The notes: generated from the letters alone by a model not told the origin. Positions 1-10,749 are shown, counted from the first letter of the stretch. The stretch: 64,000 nt of DNA from Adenanthera pavonina (GCA_026686845.1 JAIVEN010000012.1:3536501-3600500), one strand, 5' to 3'. Numbers and translations are program-made.

Positions 1-1277
1 ATTCCTCCAGGATTTCTTCATTTGAACTCTTTGTGCACCTTTGATATCTTTTACTCCAAGCTCTTGAGAGTTGATTTGGAATCATCAAAACTTCTTGATT
101 CAACAGAAAAAGAGCTGCAAAGGATGGGAATAAAGGGGAAAGATGGAAGATGGATTGGGAAGGGTTCAGGAAAATCTGAAGATCTATTCTTTGATGAGGA
201 AGCCTCCCTGTAGCAAGAAAGTACCTCTGAGGCTTCTCTAAAACCCACACCTCAGCCTTCTCAGCCTGTCCCATCACAATCTCAGCCTCCTCAAGCTCAT
301 ATTTCATCTTCTCCCTCCTCTCGAGCTAAGCCAACAAAGATCACTAAGTTGTATGACAGTTTATCTACACTCATACTCAGCATCAAGGATGAGCAAAATG
401 CCAAGTTTACTCATCTGCAAGAACAGATCCACCAGTTGGCCAAGAACATGAAAGTGGTTGCTGATGCATATGAAGACATTCGGAGTGCCATTCCTGCTAC
501 ATCAGCTCCACCTTAGCCAGAATTCTCTGAGCCGGTTATATCTCCAACCCCTGAACCTCCAAGTCCTTTTGTGCTGGCCTCTCCTATTCATGATGATACT
601 ATACATGATACTGAGGCTGTTGGCACAATGAGCACACCACAGGCCTCCAGCAATGAGGCAAGTCCTAGTCCTCCCTTGGACTATGGCATGGAGGAAGAAG
701 GTCCTCAGGAATCAAGCTCCCATGAGCCTATTCCAGAAGATGCTCAGGATTCAATTCTTTCTCATCAAGAATCTGAGCAAGTTGAGATATTATTGGCAAT
801 AATCACCACTTCACCATTCATGCAAGTTGCCTTGAATGAGAACCAAAACATTGTGCCTTATGTTGATCTAAAGGGTATTGCACACAATGCTATCATACAA
901 GCTGAGAACAGAGGCTTGAAGAAATGTTTCATTCTCTTGACCCCACTCCTTCATCTCTCGCTGCATATGGTCTTTCAGAAGAACAAAGGGCTCAATTAGC
1001 TCTTTCTAGACAAGAAATGCAAGAGCTTCTTGAGGTCTCTGAAGATGAGAATCCAAGCCCTGAGCCTTCTGAAGCCCCTCTATCACCTAATCCAGATCTG
1101 TCATTTGCTCCTGTGCCCCTCAAAGCCATTCCAGTATCTTAGATTCCTCCTCTTGCTGATTTTGTACACCTTCCTGATGATGCCCAAAAGGGGGAGAAGT
1201 CCCAGCAAACTAGAAAGACTAAAGCTGAGTCTTCTGGCAAAACCTACAGCAAGAAGTCCAAGTCCAAGAAGAAGTGA
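1..1277 (+). pseudogene. Env-like third ORF of a SIRE/Maximus-type Ty1-copia retrotransposon, 3' part, broken
   Basis: A reading frame enters from the left window edge and can be followed to a TGA at 1275-1277 through stops at 211-213, 514-516 and 1140-1142 and one frameshift near 916-920, where loss of one base fits best. The product is rich in Pro, Ser, Glu and Gln, with a coiled-coil-like stretch (about 340-480) and a Lys/Ser-rich tail ending KKSKSKKK. I see no enzyme motif. Position is the main clue: it lies just upstream of a polypurine tract and an LTR that begins TGTTGAATCAAG, the layout of SIRE/Maximus elements, which carry an extra 'env-like' ORF of unknown function after pol. Family assignment is by structure and general knowledge. 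At least four disabling changes mean it is not functional. Confidence 0.6.
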
Positions 1278-1562
1278 TTAGAACTTATGGATGCTTGGCT
1301 CTTCTTGTAGTACTTTGTTTTGTAATATTGTTCTGTTGTTTTGTAATATCATGTAGTATGACTTTTGAATAAAATGAAAAATTCTGTGTTCTGAACTCTG
1401 TGATTGCTTTGTACCATCCTTGTGTTGAAACTTTAAATAATGAATCTCTTTACTTGGTACATTGTACATGATATCTTTTGAATTATAATGCATATGTTGA
1501 GGGGGAGTTTGTTGAAGCAAACCCAAGTATTAATCCAGTTTATGAGTTGTTTTGCCATCATG

Positions 1563-1576
1563 AAAAAGGGGGAGAA
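1563..1576 (+). other. Polypurine tract of the SIRE/Maximus-type element
   Basis: A purine-only run AAAAAGGGGGAGAA lies directly before the TG of the LTR and would prime plus-strand DNA synthesis. A second run, GAGGGGGAG, lies about 70 bases upstream. The 285 bases between the env-like stop and this tract hold no gene. Confidence 0.7.
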
Positions 1577-3189
1577 TGTTGAATCAAGTGTTTTGATGAT
1601 TCCAAACCAACCTTCTAGAGCTTGGAGAAAAGATATCAAAGGTACACAAATGATCTCAAGTGGAGAAATTCAAGAAAAACTAGCACAAGAATAGATGTAG
1701 AATCTCCAACTATATTTAAATTGAGTAAAAGACTTTGAATTGGCAAAAAGATGTTTTAAAACTTTGATTCTATGTTAATCCATAGAATATTTGAAAAACA
1801 CCCGCTAACAGACGAAATTTGAAACGTTTATACTGATATGCTATTTTGAAAATTTGAACTTTGACTTTGGAAATTCGAATTTTGTATTGAAAATGAACAT
1901 GTCTAAAAAGAGCCTTCTCTAATAGACGAATTTTGGTTTCAAAAATTTGAATTTTGAATCTTGTCTGAAAAGTTCCTTCTCTGACAAACGAACTTTGGGT
2001 TTTGAAAATTTGAATTTCAGACAAAATAAAACTTATGAAAAATGAAAAATTCGTCTGAAGATATGTCAAAGTTCATCTGAAAACTGAGTTAGGAAAAAGC
2101 ATCAAAATGGATCACTGATAGGTGAACTTTGAACATGAAAATTCAAATTTTAGAAATAAAGCTTGTGAGTCTTTTATGATGATATAGTAACATACGAATG
2201 TTAGTATTCAGAAATTCAAACTTTGAAGTAAGTCTGAAAAGAGGCTTCTCTAACAGACGAACTTTGCAGTTTAAAAATTTGAACTTTGAATAGTTGAACT
2301 ATCGTGCCTCACTAAACTGCTCACTGATAGATGAATTTTGAGGTATCAAAATTTGAATTTTGAAGGCACTGTAGCAAAATGGAACAACTGTTCATACTTT
2401 TCAGAAGAAACTTAAACTTGAAAATTTGTATGTTCCAACATAGAAACATTTTTCAGAGATCAAAATTCGAATTTTGCTTCACTGATAGACAAACTTCGAA
2501 TGTTCAACGTCAAAGACTTTAGCTTCTAGTTTCTATGAAATTCATCTGTTGACTAACCAAAATTCAAATTTCATAATGTCAGAAGCATTAAATGCGGTTG
2601 GTTAATGGATAGTTTTTCAGAGTAACCGTTGAATAACTTCTCCAATGGATAGATTTTGTCTCTAACGTATAGTTAAGAGCTAAATCTATAAATATAACAT
2701 CATTTGAAATTGTGGGTAACGATTTTAACAGTGTATATACTGAAACTCTGCCAAATCACCAACTCAAAGCCTTTGCTCTCACATACTTCATTCTTTGTAC
2801 TCCAACTTTCATATTCACTCTGATTAAGAGAGTTTATTCATTGTAAACAATCTTATCTTCATCTGGAAGAAAGATTTTCTTGTGAGGGAATATCACAAAG
2901 GATTGGGGAAGCACTTAGGTAGAGTGCAAAGAGAGAAAGTGTGAGCTCCAAAACAGAGCATCATAGCTGTACTGTGACATTTGCAAGAAGCCCACTGAAT
3001 TCTTGCAACACAGTGGAAAATCTCAAGTGGTGGCTCGAGGATAAATATCTGTGTCTTCCCTTCTCTATTACTGCTCTTACTTATTTTTCACTTATACTCT
3101 ATTTTACTGCTACCTTGTTGTCTTTACTCTATTGATATTTTGCAGAAAATTTCAATCTTCCCAATTCACTCCCTCTTGGGAAGCCAGCA
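1577..3189 (+). repeat. 3' LTR of SIRE/Maximus-type Ty1-copia element
   Basis: Starts TGTTGAATCAAG right after the polypurine tract. The first kilobase (U3) holds many degenerate copies of a module reading like 'cagacgaactttg...aaaatttgaattttg'. A TATA box lies at 2687-2694. The right end is inferred near 3186-3189 (...CCAGCA), because RNase H coding sequence of another element begins just after; a mistake of 10-20 bases is possible. The 5' LTR would be outside the window on the left. Apparent length is about 1.6 kb. Confidence 0.6.
2687..2694 (+). promoter_or_regulatory. TATA box in the SIRE/Maximus-type LTR
   Basis: TATAAATA near the expected U3/R transition, followed by CT-rich sequence typical of plant LTR transcription starts. 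Activity is not shown. Confidence 0.4.
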
Positions 3190-3669
3190 TATCTAACATA
3201 TGCAGATGCTAGTTGGTTCAGTTATTCAGAGGACCATGCTTCCACAAGTGGATGGGTCTACACTCTTGGTGGGGGTGCTGTTTCTTGGGGATCAAAGAAA
3301 CAGACATGTATTGCAGATTCCACCATGGCATATGAATTCATAGCATTGACTGCAAGTAGTTAGGGAACAGATTGGCTTATAAACTTATTACTTAAAATTC
3401 CTATATGGCCCAAGCCAATGGCACCAATATCTATCAATTGTGATAGTCAATCTACTCTTTCAAAGGCTTATAACCAAGTTTATAATGGAAAATCGCGACA
3501 CATTGGAATAAGACATAGCTATGTGAAAGATTTGATTGTGAATGGGGTAATCTCTATTAGTTATATAAGGTCTGAGTTAAATCTTACAGATCCTTTGACA
3601 AAAGGGCTGACAAGGCATATAGTGTTGAAAACATCATTGGGGATGGGATTGAAGCCCATTAAATCATAA
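3190..3669 (+). pseudogene. Ty1-copia RNase H domain, C-terminal part of pol
   Basis: Translation gives the standard copia RNase H: YADASW, STSGWVYTLGGGAVSW, SKKQT, then NCDSQS, SRHIGIRHSYVKDLI, a D-P-L-T-K-G-L motif, and a stop just after 3669. One in-frame TAG at 3361-3363 stands where the family usually has a Glu codon (ASSEG-type context), a single-base change. Everything upstream (gag, protease, integrase, reverse transcriptase) is absent because the frame starts abruptly at the SIRE-type LTR end. This looks like an older copia element split by the SIRE-type insertion; its 5' half would then lie left of the window. It is not functional. Confidence 0.85.
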
Positions 3670-4216
3670 TCACCAATGGTGGAAACCCTACTTACACTTG
3701 ATTAATGTCAAGTCTTGAGTTCAAACGTGAGAGTACGTGAAATATTATCTATTCATCCTAAGGTTGAAACGTACTTGGTTACCATGGATTTAAAGGAAGG
3801 CTGAGCTTTAGTTCTTAATAGATCTGTAAGCATATATTTGTTGGAGTACTTATCATGGTGTTACTCTTGACAGAGTTTACTTATATCTGAGTGAAGTAGG
3901 GCCACTTCAGGGAGTCCAAGGGCTTGATTCTCAAACTCTCATGAAAAGGATATAAAACACAAGGCCATATTAAAAGTATCTACTAAAAATGGCATACAAT
4001 GGTCCGGGATCTTATGCGTAAGTCATGCATGTCTGTTCAAATGGATTAATTAGTTCAAAGCTTGTCTACCATATTAATTCAGATGGGTGAAACCATATCT
4101 TACTAAGTAAAGGTTCAAGTCTTTAAGACACCTTTACTGAAAACATAAGATTTCTGAAGTGATAAGAGTTTGTTATTTAAAAAAACTTATTATTTATTTT
4201 GAAAATGGTGGGGGAT
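3670..4216 (+). other. 3' untranslated internal region and polypurine tract of the copia element
   Basis: No coding frame. It ends with a G-rich tract (TGGTGGGGGAT, 4206-4216) of the form usual before copia 3' LTRs in plants. Confidence 0.6.
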
Positions 4217-4710
4217 TGTGAGAAAATTTTCAAAATAAAAAGGTGTCTCTTAAAGGATTCAGAATTAATGATGACTCTTGAGATGATTCATAGAGAATCA
4301 CAAGATTCATGAAATATGAAAAGAAGTGACTTTTACCCAGATTTATGAATCATTACAATGTATATACATTAATCATATGAAAGAATGTGACTTTTGTCTA
4401 GATTCATGAATCATTATAATGTACATACATTGGTTAATGTATATGTCCTTTTATTGAAAGAGTCATGTTGCTTTAAGAGGTGTCTTTTCATTCCCTATAA
4501 ATAGTCCACAGTCTTTCATCATTTGAGAATTCCAATTTTATTTGATCCACATTTGTTTCAACATACACAAACTCACTTGCTTTTATCTTTAGTGCACAAA
4601 GGATAAAAAGTAAATTACCACTTTGTAAAAGTCATTATTGTCTAGACTTGAGTTTTGGAAGTATAGCACCTACTCAAGGGTCTTCATTGTATCCTACAGG
4701 AAATTCGTCA
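4217..4710 (+). repeat. 3' LTR of the older Ty1-copia element
   Basis: Begins TGTGAGAAAATT directly after the polypurine tract. It contains TATAAATA at 4496-4503 and a roughly 62-bp tandem duplication (4316-4377 and 4378-4439). The right end is uncertain: 'ttcgtca' at about 4710 gives a CA end, but sequence to about 4790 could still belong to it. Confidence 0.55.
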
Positions 4711-5717
4711 TTAACCGAAGTTGTACCCAAGATTTGGAAATTGGTGGGGGCGAATTAAACCTAAAAAAAAGTGTTGCCCACGCCTTGAACACTTATGCAT
4801 AACCTTTTCTCCAATCTTATTTTCTTCTATACTTCAAAGTTCCATCCCTTTTAACATTTATGAAGTCAATAAAAATTATAGAAGTGGCATAATAAACATT
4901 TGAGATTGAACTTTGTTCCTCTGAGGCCTTTGATTCTTTCTTGTATCTAATTAGCTCCTAATGGAAGCATAGATGTTTCCGTGTCCTCAAAAGAGTTATT
5001 GTAAATAGAGCACCTAACGTCTTTTCCAGTTTCTTTCTATAATTTGTTTTAGCTTTGTCCCATCATAGCATGAGCTGTGATTTTAAGCATCCAGCTTATT
5101 TTTAACTCTACTTGTAGAACGCAGACCTAAGACTAGGTGACGCTGCGAAATGCGAATAGAAGAACATATATATATATATATATATATATTATAAAATGTA
5201 TATTATAAGAGTTTTAGATATGTTGTGCCTCAATTTTGCAATATGCCATAGTGAAGTTAATATGACTGAAGATTGGTTGGCAGCTGCTTTTGCAAAAATG
5301 GTGATGTGAACTGGAAAGGGAGGTAAGATAGGGATATAAAGAAAGTATGAGAGAGAAATAGAAGGAACTCAAGAAGGGAGAAGAGGAATAACTTGAGATG
5401 AGAGAGAAATATCATAAATATTAACTAAATCATTAATAAAAGTCTTAATTATGGAATTGAAATTCTAATCCTACTATAATTAAGATAATATATTTCTTTT
5501 TAAATTATCTTAAATATCAATAAAAAATAAATTCTAATTTAAATAACTAAATTCTAGAAACAAATAAAGGATGATAAAGAATTCAACTAAATTAAATCTA
5601 AAAAATAATATAAATTTCCTAAAAATAATATCTTTACTTAAAATCATAATTATTTAAAATTATCCGTTTTTCAATCCGGGTAGGGATTGTGCCCCGATTA
5701 GGTGGATTTCTAGCCCA
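4711..5717. other. AT-rich intergenic DNA
   Basis: No supported gene. It holds an (AT)n microsatellite at about 5166-5189. The part nearest 5718 could be 3' untranslated sequence of the orphan exon that follows on the minus strand, but I see no firm polyadenylation signal. Confidence 0.4.
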
Positions 5718-5897
5718 TCACCCCCTCTTCTTCTTATTCTTACCAAAGATGCCAATCCTACTGATGCTTTTGGAGCCAGGGGTGATACTGCTACTGCTTC
5801 TCCCCACGCTGGCATAGCCTGATATTTGCTCTGGCTTTCGTTTTTTCTGTTTTTTCCCCCTTTTTGCTTTGCCTTTGTTCTTTCCTTTACCTGTTGA
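5718..5897 (-). pseudogene. Orphan C-terminal coding exon, Lys-rich, unrecognised protein
   Basis: On the minus strand a CAG acceptor (5898-5900) is followed by a 60-codon frame ending TGA at 5718-5720. It encodes a basic stretch of about 22 residues (GKGKNKGKAKRGKKQKKRK), then a Ser/Gly segment with SGYASVGRSSSSITPG and the tail SRIGIFGKNKKKRG. Base composition is clearly higher in GC than the surrounding AT-rich DNA, and the amino-acid pattern looks like a real protein tail. No upstream exon could be joined: the next upstream stretch (5900-6600) is AT-rich and full of stops. It may be the last exon of a lost gene or a captured fragment. I do not recognise the family. Confidence 0.4.
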
Positions 5898-6611
5898 CTG
5901 TACTCCTTTTCATTGATTTGAATGCATTTTCCATTGATGGCAAAAAAGAAAAAACTTAAAATCTTAGTATAAAGTTAAAAGTATAATAATATGATTAATA
6001 TCTGTTCGACCATAATTTAGTTGCAGTGATTCGACCATAATTTATCATATGATAAATAGTATTTTTTTCCATTTTTATCCTCATTACTTAGTATTTTTAT
6101 TAATGAATTTTGGTTAATTAAGATTATTTGAAATACATTTTATTTTATTATTCAATTTTATATTAATGGGATTTATTTGATTTATTCTTTAATTTTATGT
6201 TTAAAACTCCCATTTAATCTTTTTAAATATTGAAAATATTGACTATTATTTTATTTTGTATAAATTATTTGAGCTTAACTGACTAAAATTTATAATATTT
6301 TTCATTAAATTGGAATTAATTGGATTTATCATATTTATTAATTCAATTTTTGGGTTTAAATTCTTATTCTATATTTTCGCATAATATGTCTACTGAATTT
6401 TATTTTATTTTGTACAGATTATATAGAGATTCTTTTTTTGGAGACAAGTTGCAATTAGAGCTAGATAATTTTACGCATAAATGGAGAAATTTTTTAAATT
6501 TTATTTATTTTAGTTTTTAATTTTATTTTTGAGAATAAATTTATAAACATTTAATTTTTGGTTTTTATAGCTAGTTTTAATCCAGGGTATTTAAAGGTGG
6601 TTTATTCCATC
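5898..6611. other. AT-rich intergenic DNA
   Basis: No gene, RNA or clear repeat end seen. Several short phrases such as 'ggatttatttgatttattc' recur in degenerate form. Confidence 0.4.
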
Positions 6612-7455
6612 ATAATAAAATAAAAGGAAGGGTTTAGTGGTTGTCAGCGCCCAAAAGGAAAGAAATAGGAGAAGGAGGCAAATATATACACATAGGAGGT
6701 GATGGCTGAGAGAGGAGGAAGAAGATAATTGGACCGGTATAAAGAGAAGTAACGAAGCAAGAGAGGCGAAGCATCATGGTTCTTTGTGATTTTCTCCACT
6801 GTTTCTTACTTTCATCTCTTTATTTCTTAAATTCTCTAGCCATGAGTTGTTAGTTCTTCTCTTGTAATCAACTTTGGGTCTTGACTTGGTAGCCATGAGT
6901 TAAATTTCATGATTGTGCTTTGATAGCTTGATTTGAGGATTGCATTAGCTTAGATCAATTGATTTAGCTATTATAGATGATTTGGACGGAACTGTAACGA
7001 TTGTGTATGTTCTGTTTTTCTAGTAAAGCTTGAATTGATGGTTGTAATTGGGTTATTAGTTGACTGATCTCAGCGAATGGTAATTACAATGCAACCTAAC
7101 CTCTAACGATTGTTTAAGAGGAATTAATATTAAAATCAGAAATTAAAATTCAATCAGAATGCTAAGCTTAAGGGGTAAGGATGAATTCATACCAAGTGAG
7201 TGATTCAAAGTTGATTACATCTCATTCTTAGTTGTTGTTACTTGAATTTACTTTGTTAATATATTTTATTTTAGTTAATTAATTGAGTTTAATTTCTAAA
7301 CCCCCAATTTTTGGCTCCTTGTTTTAGTTAATTTTATTTTGATTTATTCTTAATTTAGTTAAATAACTCAATTGATTTCTTGAGAGATGACCTAGTTTCT
7401 ACTATATTGCAAATTAATTTTAAATTTAATTTTAGCCAGTTCAATAACTGTGTCA
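6612..7455 (+). repeat. Athila/Tat-type Ty3-gypsy LTR, copy A
   Basis: About 85-95% similar by eye to 33141-34078. It contains a TATA-like GGTATAAAGAG, a 'aacgattgtttaagaggaatta' block and a Thr-anticodon-free AT-rich 3' end, as in Athila/Tat LTRs. It is followed directly by a degenerate primer-binding site. Compared with copy B it lacks about 110 bases in the middle (after 'gggtcttgactt'). The left limit is the point where similarity to copy B begins. Confidence 0.6.
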
Positions 7456-7480
7456 AAATTTTGGCACTGTTGCTGAGCAT
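7456..7480 (+). other. Degenerate primer-binding site
   Basis: Reads 'attttggcactgttgctgag', a mutated form of the TTGGCGCCGTTGCCGGGG motif found after Athila/Tat 5' LTRs. Copy B has a closer version at about 34082-34104. Confidence 0.6.
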
Positions 7481-7774
7481 CATTTGTTCTTACCCAATTA
7501 GATTAAGAATTAACTTGTTTGCATTTCTTTTCTTTTAGTATTTTTTTTCTTACCTTTTTCTTATTAAATTTTTTAGGTGTTCTCTAATTTAGTGATTATT
7601 TTGTATTTTCTCTCTTTTTCTTTATTTTTGATATATGTTTTATTATTTAAGAGGAATTAATAGTAAAATCAGAAATTAAAGTTAAATCGGAATTAGCTTA
7701 AATGGTAAGGATGAATATGAACCAAGTGAGTGATTTAAAGTTGGTTACATCTCATTCTTAGTTGTTGTTACTTA
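7481..7774 (+). repeat. Short internal leader followed by a partial repeat of the same LTR
   Basis: After about 160 bases of T-rich leader, 7641-7774 repeats LTR sequence seen at 7110-7240 (ending '...catctcattcttagttgttgtta'). The same order is found in copy B. No gag or pol is present. Confidence 0.55.
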
Positions 7775-8289
7775 AGCCTTCTGTGCATAATTAGATGTAA
7801 TTCATCAATAATTATTTGATTAAAACGTATATGATAGTTTTCTTGTCGGTCTTATTATTATTTTCTTTCTTGTTGTAACATAAAAATACCATACTGGTAT
7901 AAATATAACAAATCATAAAACATATATTTTTAATCAATATTAACAAGAAAGAGAAGTCAAATTCAACTCAATAGTGAAGCAAAATCAAAGTAAACTTAAA
8001 ATTTAAGAAGTTGCTTTGTTGATAAGTGAATGGTATTTTTTATTTGGTAAAATTGTCCGGCATATTCCAACGAACTAAAACATGCATTAGTTATTTTTTA
8101 TTTACCATTATTTTTTATCAAGCCACCAAGTATTCAATTAATTTTGAAATGTTAAAAAAAATTAAGAATAAGTGACACATTTAAATTGACAAGTCTTTTC
8201 AAGAAGTCATTGCAAGACTTTTTTATGAACTTTATAAAAAATAGTTTTACTATATTTTATATCCTTGTATAATATTAATTCTTATTATA
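7775..8289. repeat. Duplicated unique flank, copy 1
   Basis: From 'ccttctgtgcataattagatg' onward this matches 44812-45240 almost base for base, for example 'ataccatactggtataaat'. Both copies lead into a satellite array in the same orientation. No coding content. Confidence 0.6.
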
Positions 8290-9905
8290 TAAATTTAGAT
8301 TGCACAAAAACATCTCTTATGATTTTTCAATTCCAATTAATAGTTTGAAATAAAAACAAAAATTATTTATAGATGTTATATGTTCATTTTTTTTAAAGCC
8401 ATCAATTGCTTTGTTAATAGAAATTTTAGAGAGGAAAATTAATTGAAATGACAAACTTATCTATATATTGATAATTCTCATTATCTATATTGGTTCATAA
8501 TGTCATAAAAAATATGAAATTTTTGTGCTCAATTCAAATTTAATTAAATGTTTCAAAAGCAAAGAATATAATTTTCTCCAAGATAATTTACAAGTGTAAA
8601 AATATATGCTTGTCTGACTCCCATCTTCCATTACCTTTATTAGTGTAGTACCACACAAATATTTTTATTTTATCTCTTTTATGGAATTTTTAATTAAATG
8701 TTGAAATATCAAGAAAATTTGTCTTTTCAAGAGTAGTTTGCACAGCTGAATTGACTATTCTTGATATTTTAAAATTTAATTAAAAATCCATAAAAGAACA
8801 AAAATTTGAATGTTGCAGTAAAAATTCCAAATGTTTTATTGTGTATGTATTTTGTAAATTGATATGCATAATAAGAATTAGTAATATATAATTTTTTTTA
8901 TTTCGTTTTTTCTCTCTATAATTTCTTAAGGCATTTCACAGTAAAAATTTCAAATGTTTTGTTGCGTATGTATTTTGTAAATTGATATGCATAATAAGAA
9001 TTAGTAATATATAAATTTTTTTATTTCGTTTTTTCTCTCTATAATTTCTTAAGGCATTTCACAGTAAAAATTCCAAATGTTTTGTTGCGTATGTATTTTG
9101 TAAATTGATATGCATAATAAGAATTAGTAATATATAAATTTTTTTATTTCGTTTTTTCTCTCTATAATTTCTTAAGGCATTTCACAAAGTGTTTGAATAT
9201 TCAAGTGAGATCTGTAACTAATACTCTTGGAAATGAATTTTTTTAATATTTCAAACATTTAATTTAAAATCTCTTAAAAGGGCAAAAATAAATCTAAAAT
9301 ATGTTTCTCCTAGCCAAAGGTAAGTTAATGTATGTTTGACTAATTATAATCATCCATTATCGACATTTGATTTTTGCTCTCCTGTCCAATTTTTAATTAA
9401 ATTTTAAAAATGTCAAGAAAGTTTTTCTTTCCAAGAATAGTTTACATGTCTGAATACACTATTGTTTAATGAAGTTATTGCAAGATTTTATGAACGACTT
9501 TAGGATAAGAAAAAATATTTTTTCTCTTTAATTACATTTTTGAGTAGTCAATAATATTTTAGGAATAGCTTATAGGTCTAAAATCATATTTATGATTTTT
9601 TTCTATTATCCATATTAGTTTTGTCGAATACAAAAAAAAAGTGGTCATGAAAAATTTTCTTTCTTGGGGTAGTGTACGCGTCTTAATTGAACAATTTAGA
9701 AGTTATCGTAACACTCCATGATAAAATTTATGAAAAAATTGTCGTGAGAATTTTATATTGTTAATTCTAGTCAGCCATATCTATTTAGCACCGCACAAAA
9801 TTTTATGTTTTTACTCTTTTATACTAATAACTACATCAATTTAGTACTACACAAAATTTTTAAATATTTTAATTGAGAGGTGAGGAAATTAATAAAAGGT
9901 TGAAT
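8290..9905. repeat. Degenerate array of the ~606-bp satellite family (array 1)
   Basis: Begins with the phrase 'ttagattgcacaaaaa' and shares the unit order described for array 2. One unit's inverted repeat is especially clear: left arm 8676-8713, right arm 8760-8796, about 34 of 37 positions complementary. The part 9190-9905 matches 14150-14885. No coding frame. Confidence 0.65.
8818..9186. repeat. Three tandem copies of a ~123-bp sequence
   Basis: Copies start at about 8818, 8941 and 9064, each beginning 'gtaaaaattycaaatgttt' and ending 'aaggcatttcaca'. They differ by only a few bases, so the triplication is recent relative to the rest of the array. Confidence 0.8.
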
Positions 9906-10614
9906 CAAAAAATATATACATATATTGTGTGTGTAGCTATATCTATAACACTATTCGCCTTCTTTTTCTTCTGGTATACAAATAAATCACAAAATGAGTG
10001 TAAATTTATTTACTTCCATAATTAAGTTAACTAACCAATTATAGAAAAATAAGCATTATCAAGTTGAAATTGGAAACCACATTATTATGATTTTACACTG
10101 GATATGGCGTTATTAAGCTTGATTTTGAATAAATTCAGAATTTAATTATCATGATATATTATTTTGTAGGAGCTTTGCAAAAGTGGAATCAAGCCATAAT
10201 GATATCTAGAAGACCGAAATTCCTTGAAAATATGGAGAAAGACATAATATGTTCACCTCACGGCTTAATCCCCTAGTGTCCCAACCTGATCTAATAATAT
10301 TTTTCATACTGAAAAAATATTTGATTGATTCTCCTTATCCTTTTTTTTTTTCTAGTTTTATATTTTTTTATTTTTATGCAATTCTCCGATGCAATTAATT
10401 TTTCAAAAGTCAAGAAAAATTTATTTCCTCGAGTAAGTGACACGACTAAACTGACAAGTCTCTTCTAAAAAATAGCAAGACCTTGTGATGTAAAAAGTTG
10501 CAAGGGATAATATATAAGGATAGATACATTAATTAAAATATTACACATTATGTTCACATATATCTAATCCTATTTATATTCATTTATAAATACATATGTT
10601 ATTACATTTCGCAC
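9906..10614. other. AT-rich DNA with one possible short exon
   Basis: Mostly featureless. After a TTTTGTAG acceptor, 10172-10276 on the plus strand encodes 34 residues (ALQKWNQA...SPHGLIP) and a TAG. This could be a terminal exon fragment, but it is too short to claim. Confidence 0.25.
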
Positions 10615-10749
10615 CTACCCTTGAGCTTTACGCCTAAGAATGTTACCACCTGGGAAGGCTGATTTTAGGACAGAGAAAATGTATTCTGCAAACTTTTCTT
10701 CCCATTCATCAAACTTCGGCTTCTTATTCAAATTACACTTCACAATCAA
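10615..10749 (-). pseudogene. Orphan C-terminal coding fragment, unrecognised protein
   Basis: The minus strand carries a 44-codon frame ending in TAG at 10615-10617, bounded upstream by a TGA at 10750-10752. The product reads NLNKKPKFDEWEEKFAEYIF, then SVLKSAFPGGNILRRKAQG. Its balanced composition, with charged residues and few of the Asn/Lys/Phe runs that AT-rich noise gives, suggests true coding descent. No start codon or neighbouring exon was found. I do not recognise the family. Confidence 0.35.
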
